Source: Dialister sp. UBA6422 (GTDB taxonomy: Bacteria; Bacillota; Negativicutes; Veillonellales; Dialisteraceae). From it: a stretch of DNA of 5,355 nucleotides. The stretch is taken from NCBI GenBank assembly GCA_002439665.1, contig DJPC01000062.1, positions 1,049-6,403 on the forward strand, given 5' to 3'. The position numbers and the translations under genes were made by a program. This document shows, one piece after another, positions 5,081-5,355 of this stretch. Numbering within the stretch: position 1 is the stretch's first letter; the number at the start of each line of letters is the position of its first letter. Below the pieces are notes generated by a model. The model had not been told where the DNA came from and ran no database searches. It worked only from the letters and a program-made list of their open reading frames with translations.

Positions 5081-5163
5081 GCTCATACCAATACACTAAA
5101 GGAGGTGCCTGTTACTTTTCATTTTTAGATTTTCTTGATAATAATTTACCCTCTCTCCTATAA
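5050..5163 (+). CDS. Doubtful 37-codon open reading frame inside the small RNA
   Basis: An ATG at 5050 opens 37 codons ending with TAA at 5161-5163, three bases before the terminator stem. The peptide starts MVLFPHRLC and ends in a hydrophobic/acidic tail FLDFLDNNLPSLL. Against it, the ATG is buried in hairpin 2, has only a weak AAGTGA 13 nt upstream, and the strong AAAGGAGG (5098-5105) lies inside the frame. A GTG at 5105 next to that SD gives only seven codons. It is included because the frame ends neatly at the terminator. Confidence 0.15.
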   Translation: MVLFPHRLCNSSYQYTKGGACYFSFLDFLDNNLPSLL

Positions 5164-5165
5164 GG

Positions 5166-5204
5166 ATCCCCATCCGGTTTCCCCACCGGATGGGGATTCT
5201 TTTT
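5166..5204 (+). terminator. Strong intrinsic terminator of the small RNA
   Basis: A perfect 13-bp GC-rich stem, ATCCCCATCCGGT (5166-5178) with ACCGGATGGGGAT (5185-5197), has the loop TTCCCC and is followed by TCTTTTTGTTTT. It is the most GC-rich and textbook terminator in the window. Confidence 0.92.
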
Positions 5205-5209
5205 GTTTT

Positions 5210-5294
5210 GGTCATTGGTGACTGGTGGACTGGTGACTAGGGGCTAGGAATTAGGAATTAGGGCCTAGATATCAATCCCTAGTCACTAATCACT
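5210..5294. repeat. Degenerate heptanucleotide repeat region
   Basis: Nearly all of this stretch can be cut into seven-base units that share a pattern near (A/G)G-NNN-(C/T)T. Examples are GGTGACT (5217-5223 and 5232-5238), AGGGGCT (5239-5245), AGGAATT twice in tandem (5246-5259), AGGGCCT (5260-5266) and AGTCACT (5281-5287). One unit has eight bases (5224-5231). GTGACTAGGG (5233-5242) and CCCTAGTCAC (5277-5286) are perfect inverted copies, and CTAGG/CCTAG nest inside, so it can also fold. It is non-coding, resembling short tandemly repeated repetitive sequences known from other bacteria. Confidence 0.7.
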
Positions 5295-5332
5295 CAAAAG
5301 AAAAAGAGGCTGTGATAAAATGCAAAACTATG

Positions 5333-5355
5333 TTGTTAGTTGTTAGTTGTTAGTT
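5333..5355. repeat. Tandem heptamer array (TTGTTAG)n, open at window end
   Basis: Three exact TTGTTAG units (5333-5339, 5340-5346, 5347-5353) plus TT run off the window, so the true copy number is unknown. Shifted in register the unit reads AGTTGTT, which fits the AGNNNTT pattern of the degenerate repeat at 5210-5294. The intervening 5295-5332 is A-rich and holds no gene. Confidence 0.85.

Larger units (their letters stand above)
5006..5208 (+). ncRNA. Predicted structured small RNA or leader transcript
   Basis: A complete transcription unit of about 200 nt is inferred from the strong promoter (4972-4999) and the strong terminator (5166-5204), with no ordinary gene between them. From 5' to 3' it contains hairpin 1 (5008-5028), hairpin 2 (5044-5080, loop UUCCCC), an unpaired AAAGGAGGTG (5098-5107), an AU-rich stretch, a CCCUCUCUCCU segment (5149-5159), and the terminator hairpin, whose loop is again UUCCCC. 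It does not look like 6S RNA, tmRNA, SRP RNA, RNase P, a T-box or a riboswitch class that I can recognise. C-rich loops of this type are known in Gram-positive regulatory RNAs such as RsaE/RoxS that pair with Shine-Dalgarno sequences; equivalence is not claimed. Alternatives are an mRNA for a very small peptide or a regulated leader for a gene beyond the window. Confidence 0.5.

Noticed and set aside
5210..5355. CRISPR array or insertion-sequence end
   Set aside because: Units are seven bases with no regular spacers, there are no cas genes, no transposase, and no terminal repeats with target duplication.

Overview
The window looks like a chromosomal segment of a low-to-moderate GC Firmicutes-type bacterium. 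Evidence is the strong purine-rich ribosome binding sites (AAGGAGG-like), TGGTATAAT extended -10 promoters, LrgA/LrgB proteins, a cytidylate-kinase-like P-loop protein and an F-type ATP synthase epsilon subunit of Firmicutes character. The overall flavour, including intergenic heptanucleotide repeats, suggests a Negativicutes relative (Veillonella/Megasphaera/Dialister/Mitsuokella type). That placement is inference from impression and was not checked by a search.

Left part (1-2555, plus strand): the 3' end of atpC, cut by the window start, closes an ATP synthase operon and is followed by a clear intrinsic terminator. Three separately spaced plus-strand genes follow: a short nitroreductase-family flavoprotein with its own extended -10 promoter and terminator, a secreted protein of unknown function with a clean signal peptide, and a flavoredoxin-like flavin reductase. 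Two of these three are FMN proteins, which fits an anaerobe's redox housekeeping, but nothing shows that they act together.

Middle (2556-2988): about 430 bp without a convincing gene. It holds a small heptamer-repeat remnant inside an inverted repeat, a composite hairpin, and a very strong 24-bp hairpin with a GAAA tetraloop that separates the convergent flavin reductase and lrgB genes.

Right-centre (2989-4711, minus strand): a likely three-gene operon, cytidylate-kinase-like protein then lrgA then lrgB, with lrgA and lrgB overlapping by 4 nt. An extended -10 promoter and a long 5' leader containing an inverted repeat precede the kinase gene.

Right end (4712-5355): no conventional gene. It contains a strong plus-strand promoter with an operator-like dyad at the start of transcription (TTGAC-N5-GTCAA, with a near-copy about 116 bp upstream). 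A predicted short structured RNA of about 200 nt follows. It has two hairpins with identical UUCCCC loops, a naked Shine-Dalgarno-like sequence, mutually exclusive pairings, and a textbook terminator. After it come degenerate heptanucleotide repeats and an exact tandem heptamer array that runs off the window. This RNA is the best candidate here for something undescribed: a regulated small RNA, a leader, or a small-peptide mRNA.
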